The position numbers and the translations under genes are program-made. The notes under the pieces are model-generated. The model saw only the letters and a program-made list of their open reading frames with translations. It ran no database searches and was not told the DNA's origin. 38,702 nucleotides of DNA from Phycisphaerae bacterium (GTDB lineage Bacteria; Planctomycetota; Phycisphaerae; Sedimentisphaerales; Anaerobacaceae), in NCBI GenBank assembly GCA_030615025.1, contig JAUXAB010000029.1, positions 1 through 38,702 of the forward strand, in the 5' to 3' direction. Below are positions 1 to 9,681 of this stretch, piece after piece (position 1 is the stretch's first letter; each line of letters begins with the position of its first letter).

Positions 1-2
1 TC

Positions 3-2474
3 CGGGCGATAAGGAAAACCGTTCTCGAGCTTTTGTTTTACGAACATCGCGGGGCCTGTACCACCTGCGATGAAAACGGCAACTGCAAGCTGCAAAGGTA
101 TGCATACGAATATCAACTTAGTGATGACGTTTTTGAGTTACCTGCCGGGGGAGAACAGCGTGAAAATTACACTACCGGCAATGAGGCGCTCGAGTACGAT
201 ACGGGTAAATGTATCCGCTGCGGCAGGTGCATACGAATCTGCGAGGAGGTTCAGGCCGACAGCGCTTTGACATTTAAGGGCAGGGCGGCGAGCGTTGAGG
301 TTACGACTGCCTTCGATATAGCTTTGAACGATTCGACCTGCGAACTGTGCGGCCAGTGCATCTCGAGCTGTCCGACGGGGGCTTTATATGAACGAGCCGC
401 AAAGGGCAAGGGTCAGTGCAAAGACCTTGTGCGGACAAGAACGACCTGTCCATATTGCGGGGTTGGCTGTCAAATTGACCTGAACGTGAACCCAAAGACA
501 GATGAAATTGTCCGTGTAACCAGCGAAGTCGGCAGTATTGGCAACAACGGCAACTTGTGCGTCAAGGGAAGATTTGGTATGGATTTCATCGCCAGTGATA
601 AAAGGCTGACCGAGCCGCTTATCAAGAGAAACGGCAAATTCGAGAAAGCGACGTGGGAAGAGGCAACTAAGTTTGTTGCCGAACGTCTGAAGCGCATACG
701 TTCCGAGTTCGGTGCCGATAGTATCGCCGGGCTTTCGTCAGCCAAATGCACGAACGAAGACAACTACGTGTTCCAGAAATTCATACGAGCGTGCATAGGC
801 ACCAATAACGTGGACCACTGCGCGCGGTTGTGCCACGCATCGACGGTGGTCGGTCTTGCGCGAGCATTCGGCAGCGGGGCTATGACCAACTCGATAGATG
901 AACTCAAAAAGTCAGGCTGCATATTTGTTATTGGCTCAAACACCACCGATGCCCATCCGGTGATTGGTCTTTACATAAAAGAGGCGGTGATGAAAAATGG
1001 ATGTGAATTGATAGTGGCCGACCCACGTAAGATTGACCTGGTCCGATTTGCCAGGCTGCATATCACCCAAAAGCCCGGCACGGACGTGGCGCTTATTAAT
1101 GCGATGATGAACGTAATTATAGATGAAGAATTGCATGACAAAGCCTTTATCAAAAAGCGGACGGAGGATTTTGAAAAGCTCAAACCTATATTGAAAGACT
1201 TTACTCCCGAAAGAGCAGAAGGCATTACGACAGTTCCTGCGGAGAAAATTCGCGCAGCAGCGAGGCTGTACGCCAAGGCTGAAACCGCCAGTATCATTTA
1301 CAGTATGGGCATCACTCAGCATACAACGGGTACTGATAACGTGCTGTCGCTGGCTAATCTGGCAATGCTTACGGGCAATGTGGGCAAGGAATCGACGGGC
1401 GTGAATCCTTTGCGTGGACAGAACAATGTGCAGGGCGCCTGCGATCTTGGAGCGTTGCCTAACGTGTACCCAGGGTATCAATCCGTCGAAGATTCTCAGA
1501 TACAGGCCAAATTCGAGTCGGCGTGGGGGCAAAAGCTTTCGTGCCGCACGGGACTTACGGTTGTCGAGATGATGCACGCGATAGAAGAAGGAAAAATCAA
1601 AGCATTGTACATAATGGGAGAGAACCCCGCCCTTTCGGACCCGAACCTGAACAGAACAAGAAGATCTCTGGAGAAAGTGGATTTCCTGGCGGTACAGGAT
1701 ATTTTCCTTTCAGAGACGGCTGAGTACGCCGATGTTGTGTTGCCCTCGGTCTGCTTTGCAGAAAAGGACGGCACATTCACGAATACCGAACGTCGGGTTC
1801 AGCGGGTTCGAAAGGCCGTTGCTCCGCCGAGACAGGCCCGAAGTGACTGGGAAATCATCTGCGAGATTGCGACGAAGATGGGGTATCCAATGGCATACGG
1901 GCGCGCCGACAAAATAATGGATGAAATCGCAATGGTCTGCCCCATCTATGGCGGTATATCGTTCGACAGGATAAATTCGGTTGGGCTGCAGTGGCCCTGC
2001 CTGGACAAGGAGCATCCCGGCACTAGGTTCCTGCACGAGGGAACATTCAAGAGAGGCAAGGGCAAATTCCACGCAGTCGAATATAAAGCTGCTAACGAGC
2101 TTCCCGATGAAAACTATCCGTTTGTACTGACGACCGGCAGGCAGCTATATCAATTCCATACCGGTACGATGACAAGAAAGTCAGCGGTGATCAACCAGGT
2201 TTCGCCGACAGGGTACGTAGAGATACATCCCGATGATGCGGCCAGACTTGAAATCAGCAACGGTGAGCACGTTGAAGTAATCACTCGGCGCGGAAAGGTA
2301 ACCACACCGGCAAGGGTAACCAGCAACATCAAAAAAGGCTGGCTGTTTATGCCGTTCCATTTCCGGGAAAGCCCTGCCAATATGCTGACTAATGACGCAT
2401 TAGACCCGACGGCCAAGATACCGGAATTCAAGGTTTGTGCAGCAGCCGTTAACAAAACGAAGCAGCCGGATTAG
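3..2474 (+). CDS. fdhA: Formate dehydrogenase catalytic subunit (5' end missing)
   Basis: Molybdopterin-dependent formate dehydrogenase, oxidising formate or reducing CO2. The frame is open from the left edge, so the true start lies outside the window; about 823 residues are visible. Counting from the TTG at 33, the order is: a His/Cys [4Fe-4S] site of the NuoG type (H5, C9, C12, C18), two ferredoxin-like [4Fe-4S] clusters (about 60-70 and 103-115), the molybdopterin-domain [4Fe-4S] motif CPYCGVGC (about 138), the active-site segment CARLCHA with Cys267 where selenoenzymes have Sec, the GVNPLRGQNN signature, and a C-terminal molydopterin dinucleotide-binding domain. The N-terminal clusters are typical of cytosolic enzymes that work with NuoEF-like or ferredoxin-linked partners; these would lie upstream of the window. 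It converges on metF, and formate made here would feed fhs. Confidence 0.93.
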   Translation, partial: RAIRKTVLELLFYEHRGACTTCDENGNCKLQRYAYEYQLSDDVFELPAGGEQRENYTTGNEALEYDTGKCIRCGRCIRICEEVQADSALTFKGRAASVEVTTAFDIALNDSTCELCGQCISSCPTGALYERAAKGKGQCKDLVRTRTTCPYCGVGCQIDLNVNPKTDEIVRVTSEVGSIGNNGNLCVKGRFGMDFIASDKRLTEPLIKRNGKFEKATWEEATKFVAERLKRIRSEFGADSIAGLSSAKCTNEDNYVFQKFIRACIGTNNVDHCARLCHASTVVGLARAFGSGAMTNSIDELKKSGCIFVIGSNTTDAHPVIGLYIKEAVMKNGCELIVADPRKIDLVRFARLHITQKPGTDVALINAMMNVIIDEELHDKAFIKKRTEDFEKLKPILKDFTPERAEGITTVPAEKIRAAARLYAKAETASIIYSMGITQHTTGTDNVLSLANLAMLTGNVGKESTGVNPLRGQNNVQGACDLGALPNVYPGYQSVEDSQIQAKFESAWGQKLSCRTGLTVVEMMHAIEEGKIKALYIMGENPALSDPNLNRTRRSLEKVDFLAVQDIFLSETAEYADVVLPSVCFAEKDGTFTNTERRVQRVRKAVAPPRQARSDWEIICEIATKMGYPMAYGRADKIMDEIAMVCPIYGGISFDRINSVGLQWPCLDKEHPGTRFLHEGTFKRGKGKFHAVEYKAANELPDENYPFVLTTGRQLYQFHTGTMTRKSAVINQVSPTGYVEIHPDDAARLEISNGEHVEVITRRGKVTTPARVTSNIKKGWLFMPFHFRESPANMLTNDALDPTAKIPEFKVCAAAVNKTKQPD

Positions 2475-2478
2475 CCGA

Positions 2479-2523
2479 TGCCTGCACCTGTGGTTGCCTG
2501 CACAGGTGTCGCAGGCACAGGTG
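2479..2523. repeat. 45-bp palindromic repeat, copy 1 (between fdhA and metF)
   Basis: This repeat contains the perfect inverted arms CACCTGTG and CACAGGTG with an outer CCTG/CAGG pair, so it can fold into a hairpin. It sits between the convergent ends of fdhA and metF and could act as a two-way terminator, although no T-tract follows. Copy 2 lies in inverse orientation at 6590-6634; 40 of 45 bases match without gaps. Confidence 0.75.
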
Positions 2524-2548
2524 ACTTAATGTTGTTTAGTTTTGGCCA

Positions 2549-3424
2549 TTATAACCCGGCCATTTCCAAAACGACAGCCACATGCCGCTCCCACCCCAAA
2601 GCCATAATATGAATTCCCTGACACGAAGCCTTCAGTTCTTTAATCAGACGGGCAGAGATTTCCAGGCTTTTTTCGACTCTTTTTTCTTTACCCACACTGG
2701 CCAATTCATCGATAATCGCGTCAGGAACGTAAACTCCTGCGACATTTGCATTCATATACTTTGCCATACCGGGCGATTTCAAAAACACAATGCCAGCCAT
2801 AACAGGTATTTTCAGATGCTTGACCTTGTCGCAAAAGTTAGCAAACTTATCCACTTCATAAACCGCCTGGGTCTGGAAGAACTCCGCCCCAGCCTCAATC
2901 TTTTTCTCCATCTTCATAATCTGGGGTTCTAATGGGTCTGCACCCGGATTAACCGTTGCTCCCAGGGCAAATTGCGGCGGCTGACCCTCTAAATCATTGC
3001 CTGCCATATCTTTGCCGTTCATTAGTCCCTTGACTGCCGATAGGAGCTGTACCGAATCCAAATCGAACACGGGCATCGCCTCAGGGTGGTCACCCAATTG
3101 CGGATGGTCCCCGGTAAGGCACAATAGATTCTCAATACCTAATACTGCGGCGCTTAAAACATCCGACTGCAAACCCAGACGATTCCGGTCCCGGCAGGTA
3201 AGCTGACATATCGGCTCAAAGTCTTTCTCTTTCAAAAGACGACAAGTCGCCAATGAGCCAACCCTCAATACCGAGCTTTGCAAATCAGTAACATTGAAAG
3301 CATCAACCTTGTCGCGCAGCGGCTCCAATTCATCTATCACTTTTTCGACTTCTATACCTTTAGGTGGCCCAACCTCACAAGTAATTACAAATTTGCCGTC
3401 TTTGAAGCGCTCAGTAAGTTTCAT
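2549..3424 (-). CDS. metF: 5,10-methylenetetrahydrofolate reductase
   Basis: This enzyme reduces methylene-THF to methyl-THF in the cytosol, the last folate step of the methyl branch of the Wood-Ljungdahl pathway and the methyl supply for methionine. The 291-residue length matches the family. Recognisable parts are the N-terminal CEVGPPKG strand carrying the catalytic-type Glu, the NVTDLQ segment, the CLTGDHP segment (equivalent of the conserved LRGD-P region of FAD-binding MTHFR), and the FFQTQAVY segment near residue 185. It is the last gene of the minus-strand C1/hydrogenase run, 63 bp after metV. An AGGAG stands 11 nt before the ATG. The metV-metF pair is the arrangement known from acetogens, where MetV is a partner of MetF. 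Confidence 0.92.
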   Translation of the reverse strand: MKLTERFKDGKFVITCEVGPPKGIEVEKVIDELEPLRDKVDAFNVTDLQSSVLRVGSLATCRLLKEKDFEPICQLTCRDRNRLGLQSDVLSAAVLGIENLLCLTGDHPQLGDHPEAMPVFDLDSVQLLSAVKGLMNGKDMAGNDLEGQPPQFALGATVNPGADPLEPQIMKMEKKIEAGAEFFQTQAVYEVDKFANFCDKVKHLKIPVMAGIVFLKSPGMAKYMNANVAGVYVPDAIIDELASVGKEKRVEKSLEISARLIKELKASCQGIHIMALGWERHVAVVLEMAGL

Positions 3425-3487
3425 ATTTCAAATGTCTCCTTACTCTCGTAAATGCCGCACGGGCTCCGTCGGACACTTGGGCCCTCT

Positions 3488-4153
3488 TCACTTTTCTATG
3501 TCATAAAACGATGTTTCTCGCAAATCTTTGGAAGGCAACATCTTGCTGTGGTCTCTGGCCTTGTGGAATTTCTTTAGATTTTCAAGTCGTCCAATCTTCT
3601 CCAGCCGTTCATAAATCAACTGCCAGCCGCAATCTTTCTCCGAGTCAACTTCACACTTTCCATCCTGCGCCCCACCACAAGGCCCATTAAGCAGACTCTT
3701 AGCACAAAAAGTGATTGGACAGATACCCCCGGTATAATCCAAAGCGCAGTCCCCACATGCCTGGCAGCGTTCATCCGCCGGCCAAAGCCCTTGCAAGCCA
3801 CCAAGGGACACTGTATTTGCTGCAGGGTGTACAACCTTATTTACAACTTTTGAGACCACTTGTACCCCGACTCCACAAGTCAACACTAAGATAGAATCCG
3901 CTTCCTCTATCTTGTCGCGCTCTTGCGCGAGCCTCGTGGCCACCAGCACCTTATTGCAGAGAAAATCTACATTTAGCTGCCCTGTCAGGTCCTTGCCTGC
4001 TTTTTCCAGCTCGGCTTTCATTGCCAAAAGTGCTTTTTCCCCACCGGTTTCGCAGACTTCCGCACAACCATTGCAAGCCAACAGGAAGATATTCTTTTCT
4101 TCGCCGAGCGACTCCAGCACTTCCTCTGTTGGTTTATTTTGAGTGAATAGCAT
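3488..4153 (-). CDS. metV: MetV-type MTHFR partner protein (zinc/Fe-S, Cys-rich C-terminus)
   Basis: This is the 221-residue subunit annotated as the methylenetetrahydrofolate reductase C-terminal domain protein, which forms MetVF with MetF in acetogens. The N-terminal half is a Rossmann-like domain with Cys motifs (LACNGCAEVCETGG, LTCGVGVQ). The C-terminal half has ERCQACGDC, GGICPITFC and NGPCGG, which probably bind metal. I chose the ATG at 4153 because GAGGA lies about 8 nt upstream. A longer form from the TTG at 4180 would overlap the hydrogenase gene by 4 nt but has no clear ribosome binding site. Position between hydrogenase and metF suggests that electrons from H2 or a carrier reach methylene-THF through this protein; that link is inference. 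Confidence 0.88.
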   Translation of the reverse strand: MLFTQNKPTEEVLESLGEEKNIFLLACNGCAEVCETGGEKALLAMKAELEKAGKDLTGQLNVDFLCNKVLVATRLAQERDKIEEADSILVLTCGVGVQVVSKVVNKVVHPAANTVSLGGLQGLWPADERCQACGDCALDYTGGICPITFCAKSLLNGPCGGAQDGKCEVDSEKDCGWQLIYERLEKIGRLENLKKFHKARDHSKMLPSKDLRETSFYDIEK

Positions 4154-4176
4154 CTTCAATTTCCTCAAGTACCATA

Positions 4177-5664
4177 TCAAACAACTCTAAAGACCCCTAA
4201 TTCGATTCCTCGCCCGTCAAGTAAATGAACCGAGCAGGCCAGACACGGGTCAAATGCCCGCACAATTCGGACGAGTTCAAAGGGGTTATCTTTGTCCTTG
4301 ACTTTAGTGCCTATTATCGCCTGTTCCACTGCTCCGGGCTGGTCTTTATCATCTTTCGGTGAAGCATTCCAGGCCGTAGGGGTAATAACCTGATACCGGG
4401 CAATTTTCTTATCCTTGACGGTCATCCAATGGCCGAGAGAGCCTCGTGGTGCTTCGGTTAAACCTGCTCCCTCGCCCTGCTCAGGAATCTGGCTCTCGAC
4501 AATGGTCGGCTCGTCAGGCTTTAGTGCTGTGAGCCAATCGACCATAGCGTCTGCAACCAGTTTGGCTTCCAAAGCTCTTGCTGCATGTCGGCCAAGGACA
4601 GAATACAAGGCGTCAACGCCGGCACCGAATTCGCTGAGGACAGAATCAATCAACTTCTTCGTCACTGCATCGCCCTGCACATAATTGCTCACCATTCGTG
4701 CCAAAGGCCCAAGCTCGCATACCTTGCCGCTGTACCGCGGAGACTTGATGAATGAATAGGCTTCTTTCTTATTAGGCTCCGGCTTCGTTTCGCCTTGTGC
4801 GGGGTTTTTCCCGGAAGTAGAATCCGCATACCAGGAATGCTTTACATCCTCAGTGATATTTTCCTGAGCGAATGACTCAAGCTGCAAATCGGGGGAAACA
4901 ACGCCGCTTTTGAATAGTTGGCCTGCCGGCAAATCAAAACCACCATAAGCAAGAAGCCTTTTACAGCCTTTACCAATCTCGAAATAGTCGCTGTAGGCTT
5001 TTGCTACAGCTATCACATCAGGAACGTACGTGTTATCAATAAAGTCGCGTATTTCATTCAATCGCCACAGGAAATTAGTTATTTTGTCCTCAGTGAGCTG
5101 CTCAGTAACTCCACCGGGGACAATACCGACATTATGCGGCATCTTCCCACCAAAGATCGACAGCATCTCCTGACATTTGCGTCTGATATCCAGCGCTCTT
5201 ACATAATGGTTCACCAATTCAGCGTTTGCCTCACCGGTTACACGATAATCACCCTCGTATCGCGGCACAAAAGGTGCCACATCACCAATCGCACCTGCCG
5301 CATCGACGTAGTCCAGCGCTGCAAGGTGATAGAAGTGCAGGATATGCGACTGGAGGAAGTTCGAGCCAAAGATAAGATTGCGTATGAGCTTTGCGTTGTT
5401 CGGAATTTTATCAGTTAAACCAAACGCCTCGTCAAGACACAGAGCCGATGCTGTCGCATGAGCGGTCGGGCAGACGCCGCATATACGTTGGGTCAAACGA
5501 TTCGCATCGCGAGGGTCCCTGCCCTGCAGGATTATCTCGAAGCCACGAAAAAGCGTCCCGGCACTCTTGGCCTCTTTCACTACGCCGTCATCTACTACCG
5601 CTTCAATAGCGAGGTGACCTTCTATCCTTGTTATAGGGTCAATCTTTATTATTGTTTTGACCAT
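4177..5664 (-). CDS. [NiFe] hydrogenase large (catalytic) subunit
   Basis: 495 residues with both pairs of Ni-Fe ligands: RICGVCPTAH (C62, C65) near the N-terminus and DPCLACSVH (C474, C477, H480) at the C-terminus. Conserved E15 stands in RIEGH. The 15 residues after H480 would be removed by a maturation endopeptidase, which is not in this window. The ligand at position 474 is Cys and not Sec. The ATG at 5664 overlaps the end of the small-subunit gene by 16 nt, so the two are translationally coupled. The sequence resembles group 1 enzymes ([NiFe]/[NiFeSe] type) more than F420- or NAD-linked ones. An older-style label such as MvhA would also be possible, so the subgroup is uncertain. Confidence 0.92.
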   Translation of the reverse strand: MVKTIIKIDPITRIEGHLAIEAVVDDGVVKEAKSAGTLFRGFEIILQGRDPRDANRLTQRICGVCPTAHATASALCLDEAFGLTDKIPNNAKLIRNLIFGSNFLQSHILHFYHLAALDYVDAAGAIGDVAPFVPRYEGDYRVTGEANAELVNHYVRALDIRRKCQEMLSIFGGKMPHNVGIVPGGVTEQLTEDKITNFLWRLNEIRDFIDNTYVPDVIAVAKAYSDYFEIGKGCKRLLAYGGFDLPAGQLFKSGVVSPDLQLESFAQENITEDVKHSWYADSTSGKNPAQGETKPEPNKKEAYSFIKSPRYSGKVCELGPLARMVSNYVQGDAVTKKLIDSVLSEFGAGVDALYSVLGRHAARALEAKLVADAMVDWLTALKPDEPTIVESQIPEQGEGAGLTEAPRGSLGHWMTVKDKKIARYQVITPTAWNASPKDDKDQPGAVEQAIIGTKVKDKDNPFELVRIVRAFDPCLACSVHLLDGRGIELGVFRVV

Positions 5665-6515
5665 ATCATATCCTCGAGAGTAATTTTCTCGTAAATTGGA
5701 GACGTGCCATCCGGGAATTCCGGCTCAACACATCCAAGACAGGGTGAGCCTGCCTTGACACACCAGCTCACACCATTATTCCACTGCCTCAAAGGACAAT
5801 CAGCATAGCTGTAATGGCCCTTACAGCCTAACTTGTAAAGACAGCCTAGCTCGCCTAACTTTTGAGCGAATTTACCCTTATCAAAGTCCGCCCGTCTGGG
5901 GCAGTTCTCGTGAATTAACTGTCCAAAGAAAAGCTTCGGGCGACCCAGCTGGTCCAAATCAAGGGCTTGGGCACCAGAGAACAATATCACGGATATCGTA
6001 CCTACAAACCAATCCGGATGCACCGGACAGCCTGGTATATTGACAACCGGAGTCTCAATTCCCTTTTCACTAAACACCGTCTTTACGCCCTTGCAGGCGG
6101 TAGGATTTGGCTTCGCTGCAGGGATTCCGCCGTAGGCAGCACAGGTGCCAAGGGCGATTGTCAGCATCGCATTTTTCCCAAGTTCTTCAACACTCTGTTG
6201 AATGGTCAGATGCTTGCCGGCTCTCTCACCGATACTGCCGTAAGCGCCACCTTCGGCGGTCGGAATTGCTCCTTCCACGACTAATATGTAGCCGCCTTTC
6301 CTGTTCTCTTCGGTGTCCTTCAGAACCTCGATGACCGGCTCACCCTGACCGGCCATTATTGTTGCGTGGAACATCAAGCTAAGTTGATGGCCGGGCACCA
6401 GCTCATCCAACAGAAGATTCTGAATCCTGGGGCTTACCGCATTCAAAACAGATACGGAACAGCCCGTACAACCTGCCCCTTGTAACCAAATTACTGGATA
6501 TTTTTTCACAGCCAC
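5649..6515 (-). CDS. [NiFe] hydrogenase small (Fe-S) subunit, no Tat signal
   Basis: 288 residues forming the electron-transfer subunit. The proximal cluster starts with CTGC (C16, C19), continues with GTCAAYGG and GCPVHPDW, then the distal-cluster HENCPRR and GCLYKLGCKG, then the medial-cluster CPLRQWNNGVSWC and PCLGC. Standard group 1 enzymes have Pro in place of the Cys of SWC and carry a [3Fe-4S] medial cluster. Cys here, as in [NiFeSe] enzymes, predicts three [4Fe-4S] clusters. There is no twin-arginine signal, so a cytosolic enzyme is expected, unlike periplasmic relatives. The start is GTG, supported by AGGAAAGGA just upstream. The gap to folD is 100 bp and contains a palindromic repeat. 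Confidence 0.9.
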   Translation of the reverse strand: MAVKKYPVIWLQGAGCTGCSVSVLNAVSPRIQNLLLDELVPGHQLSLMFHATIMAGQGEPVIEVLKDTEENRKGGYILVVEGAIPTAEGGAYGSIGERAGKHLTIQQSVEELGKNAMLTIALGTCAAYGGIPAAKPNPTACKGVKTVFSEKGIETPVVNIPGCPVHPDWFVGTISVILFSGAQALDLDQLGRPKLFFGQLIHENCPRRADFDKGKFAQKLGELGCLYKLGCKGHYSYADCPLRQWNNGVSWCVKAGSPCLGCVEPEFPDGTSPIYEKITLEDMIWSKQ

Positions 6516-6589
6516 TTTTTTTCCTTTCCTGATAGCTTGATATCTTCTGTCGATCTCTCCCCGCCAGTGTTAATTCACAGGTGCAAGAC

Positions 6590-6634
6590 CACCTGTACCT
6601 GCGCAACCTGTGCAGCTAACCACAGGTGCAGGCA
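6590..6634. repeat. 45-bp palindromic repeat, copy 2 (overlaps folD 3' end)
   Basis: Inverse copy of the repeat at 2479-2523 with five mismatches. It overlaps the end of folD and supplies the last residues of that protein (ACTCG) and its TAG stop. The element therefore either inserted at the end of folD and replaced its native stop or was already there and was copied. Confidence 0.75.
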
Positions 6635-7509
6635 GCAGCCCTTTTGGCCGACTCTACTGTATTATAAAGCAGCATAGTTATTGTCATTGGGCCTACTCCG
6701 CCGGGTACAGGAGTGATAAATGAGGCCTTTTCGGCCACCGCTTCGAAATCCACATCGCCCACAAGACGATAACCCCTCTTTTTCGTTGCATCCTCGACGC
6801 GGTTGACACCTACATCAATCACTACTACACCCTCTTTTACCATATCTGCCGTAATCGTATTGGGCCGACCGGCGGCAGCAATGAGGATATCCGCCTGCCG
6901 CGTCTGATGAGCAAGGTCCTTGGTACGGGTATGGCAGACTGTAACAGTAGCGTTTCGGTTGGGTTGTTTTTGAATAAGCATATTTGCCAACGGCTTGCCC
7001 ACGATATTGCTCCGACCAACGATGACCACGTTAGCCCCCTCAATGGTTACCCCGCTGCGAACCAGCAGTTGAATCACGCCGTGCGGCGTACACGGCAGAA
7101 ACCCCTTTTCACCTACGACCATCTTCCCGACATTCATCGGATGAAACCCGTCCACATCCTTATCCGGGTCAATTGCGAGAAGGACCTCGGCTTCATTGAG
7201 GTGTTTGGGCAAAGGTAACTGAACCAGAATGCCATTGATTTTGGGGTCGTTATTCATCTTCTCGACCAGTGCCAACAAATCTTCCTGCGTGGTCTCAGCG
7301 GGCAGGCGGTTATCATCGGAATAAATCCCTATCTCCTCGCAGGTCCGTTCTTTGGCTGTAACATAGGATTTCGAAGCGGGGTCTTCGCCGACTAAGATGA
7401 CCCCGAGTCCAGGTACAATCCCTTGTTCTTTTAGCTTGGCCACTTCCTCTTTTAGTTCCGCCCGCATGTCCGCGGCCACCTGCTTACCATCTATAATTTG
7501 TGCTGTCAT
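6616..7509 (-). CDS. folD: Bifunctional methylene-THF dehydrogenase / methenyl-THF cyclohydrolase
   Basis: It interconverts 10-formyl-, methenyl- and methylene-THF with NAD(P). From the ATG at 7509 it has 297 residues, normal for FolD. Catalytic Tyr49 and Lys53 lie in SYVTAKE, followed by the GILVQLPLP signature, the [11 protein letters not shown] motif, the Rossmann segment [10 protein letters not shown] and the C-terminal [10 protein letters not shown] signature. I prefer the ATG at 7509 over the one at 7515 because GGGAG then stands at a normal 7-nt spacing. It lies 35 bp after fhs, probably in one transcript. The tail (AAACTCG) is repeat-derived; see 6590-6634. Confidence 0.95.
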   Translation of the reverse strand: MTAQIIDGKQVAADMRAELKEEVAKLKEQGIVPGLGVILVGEDPASKSYVTAKERTCEEIGIYSDDNRLPAETTQEDLLALVEKMNNDPKINGILVQLPLPKHLNEAEVLLAIDPDKDVDGFHPMNVGKMVVGEKGFLPCTPHGVIQLLVRSGVTIEGANVVIVGRSNIVGKPLANMLIQKQPNRNATVTVCHTRTKDLAHQTRQADILIAAAGRPNTITADMVKEGVVVIDVGVNRVEDATKKRGYRLVGDVDFEAVAEKASFITPVPGGVGPMTITMLLYNTVESAKRAAACTCG

Positions 7510-7544
7510 CGGCATATACTCCCTTTATAGCATATTCAGACCTA

Positions 7545-9338
7545 TTAGAACAGCCCTTGTACTTTTCCGGTTTTTACATCGACATCGATGCGGCGAAAAG
7601 CCGGGTTCGATGCTGTGCCAGGCATCAGTTTTATGGCACCCGCCACCGGCACGATAAAGCCGGCCCCTTTGTAAACAAGAATGTCGTTGATTGGAAGCTC
7701 CCAACCGGTGGGTCGGCCCTTTAAGTCCGGGTCGTGCGACAAACTGAGGTGCGTCTTGACCATACAGGTTCCCAAAGTCTTCGAGGCCGGGTCGGCTTCC
7801 ATCGCCTTGGCTTTTTCCAGGGCCTCGTCGGTGTAGGTTACGCCGCTGGCCCCGTAGACTTCCCTGGCAATCAATTCAATGCGTTGCCTAAGCGGAGTCT
7901 CCAGTTCATAAAGGAACTTAAAATCGGGTTTTTCTTTGCAGGCTTCAATTACTGCTTCTGCCAGCTCGATTGAGCCGTCGCCACCCTTGAGCCAGTGTTC
8001 GGAAACCGCAGCTAAAGCGCCGTTCTTTTCAGCTATTTTTCGTACCATTTCAATTTCAGCTTTGGTGTCGGTATAGAAGCTGTTGACACAAACTACCGGC
8101 CGGACTCCGCTTTTCTTAACAGTCTCGATATGAGCGACGAGGTTCTCGCAGCCCTTTTCGAGCAATTCAAGATTTTCCCTGGTATATTCCTCAGCTAACG
8201 GTATCCCCGGTTTCACGGCAGGCCCTCCGCCGTGCATTTTCAGGGCACGAATAGTGGCTACGATAACGATGGCGTTCGGAGTCAGGCCCGACATCCGGCA
8301 TTTTAAGTTCCAGAACTTTTCGAAGCCGATATCAGCTCCAAAACCGCTTTCAGTAACGTGGTAATCACCTAATTTTGTCCCGATCATATCAGCGATGATG
8401 GAGCTTTGGCCGATAGCGATATTCGCAAAGGGGCCCGCGTGCACAAATACGGGCTGGCCTTCAATGGTTTGCAGCAAATTTGGGTTGATAGCATCGGCCA
8501 TCCAGGCGGTCATAGCGCCATCGACTTCAAGGTCGGCGGCCGTAACTTCATTACCTTTCTTGTCGTAAGCCACAACGATTTTGGCCATACGCTCTCGCAT
8601 GTCCTTCAAGTCTCTGGCAACTGCCAATATCGCCATAATTTCACTTGAGACGGTGATGGCGAATCCGGATTCCATTTCGTAGCCGTCCATCTTACCGCCT
8701 TTGCCGATGGTGATATTACGCAGCGCCTGGGCACAGAAGTCCATGACCCATTTCATTTGCACTCTGTCGGGGTCAATATCTATTCGCTTCAGGTTGCTTT
8801 TTGCCAGCCGGGCGTCGTCATAGTTTCTTTCGTGCTGCATCCGCGAAGTCAAAGCAACCATAGCAAGATTGTGGGCATTTGTGATGCAATCAATATCGCC
8901 TGTGAGTCGGATGGAAAACGGCGTCAGCGGAATACACTGCGCAAGGCCTCCGCCGGCGGCGGAACCCTTGATATTAAATGTCGGCCCGCCGCTGGGCTGG
9001 CGAATTGCACCAACAACACGCTTGTTGAGTTTGCCCAGACCTTCAATCAGGCCGATGGCGGTCGTCGTTTTTCCTTCGCCAAGCGGCGTCGGTGTAATGG
9101 CAGTAACATCAATGTACTTTGCCGTTGGAGCATCCTTCAGGCGGGCAAGGGCTTTCTGATAATCGACTTTGGCCAACTTTCGACCCATGGGAATCAGCTC
9201 ATCTTCCTGCAATCCCATCTCATCGGCCAGTTGGCGAACAGGTTTCATAGTCTCCTCGGCAGCTTCAGCAACCTGCCAATCCTTCATTTTTGTTGGGTCA
9301 AGCTTCACCCCGTTAGAAATTTTCGCTTTTTGTATCAT
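7545..9338 (-). CDS. fhs: Formate-tetrahydrofolate ligase
   Basis: This ATP-dependent enzyme makes 10-formyl-THF from formate and THF, the entry step of the folate branch. The 597-residue protein is some 40 residues longer than most bacterial members, mainly by an N-terminal stretch. The P-loop [10 protein letters not shown] lies at 83-93, followed by [19 protein letters not shown] and the family segment [11 protein letters not shown]. It is the first gene of the minus-strand run fhs-folD-hydrogenase-metV-metF. GGAG lies 7 nt before the ATG. The presence of fhs and folD together with metVF suits acetogenic growth or formate/glycine-linked C1 metabolism; Fhs alone would not prove acetogenesis. 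Confidence 0.96.
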   Translation of the reverse strand: MIQKAKISNGVKLDPTKMKDWQVAEAAEETMKPVRQLADEMGLQEDELIPMGRKLAKVDYQKALARLKDAPTAKYIDVTAITPTPLGEGKTTTAIGLIEGLGKLNKRVVGAIRQPSGGPTFNIKGSAAGGGLAQCIPLTPFSIRLTGDIDCITNAHNLAMVALTSRMQHERNYDDARLAKSNLKRIDIDPDRVQMKWVMDFCAQALRNITIGKGGKMDGYEMESGFAITVSSEIMAILAVARDLKDMRERMAKIVVAYDKKGNEVTAADLEVDGAMTAWMADAINPNLLQTIEGQPVFVHAGPFANIAIGQSSIIADMIGTKLGDYHVTESGFGADIGFEKFWNLKCRMSGLTPNAIVIVATIRALKMHGGGPAVKPGIPLAEEYTRENLELLEKGCENLVAHIETVKKSGVRPVVCVNSFYTDTKAEIEMVRKIAEKNGALAAVSEHWLKGGDGSIELAEAVIEACKEKPDFKFLYELETPLRQRIELIAREVYGASGVTYTDEALEKAKAMEADPASKTLGTCMVKTHLSLSHDPDLKGRPTGWELPINDILVYKGAGFIVPVAGAIKLMPGTASNPAFRRIDVDVKTGKVQGLF

Positions 9339-9506
9339 TTTATTACTCCGTTTTTCATTGAGTTTCTAACCCCGATTACCTCTTTTTATAGAATTTGGGT
9401 TCCCGCAAAGCGGGGTCCCTCTAACGGGGTTCATAGGTTTTTCCTCACTTTTAGTAACTATTTTGGCGTTCTCAAACACACTTTTATTGTATTTAGGGTT
9501 CCGTTT

Positions 9507-9540
9507 CCCCTGGGCCTGCGGCCTCCCATCAGGGGCAGGC
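9507..9540. repeat. 34-bp GC-rich repeat, copy 1
   Basis: Direct repeat with copy 2 at 10093-10126; 33 of 34 bases are identical. It carries internal inverted arms CCCCTG/CAGGGG and GCCTG/CAGGC and should fold as a compact hairpin. Confidence 0.8.
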
Positions 9541-9681
9541 CACCTACTGCCTATCGTTTTCGAAAACCGGCGAAATAGATATAATCATAGAGCTTTTTTC
9601 TTGCACTATTTTGCTATTTGGGCCGATGCCCAACAGCTAAGCCGCTATTTGAAATTTTGTAACATAGCACACTTGGTCATT

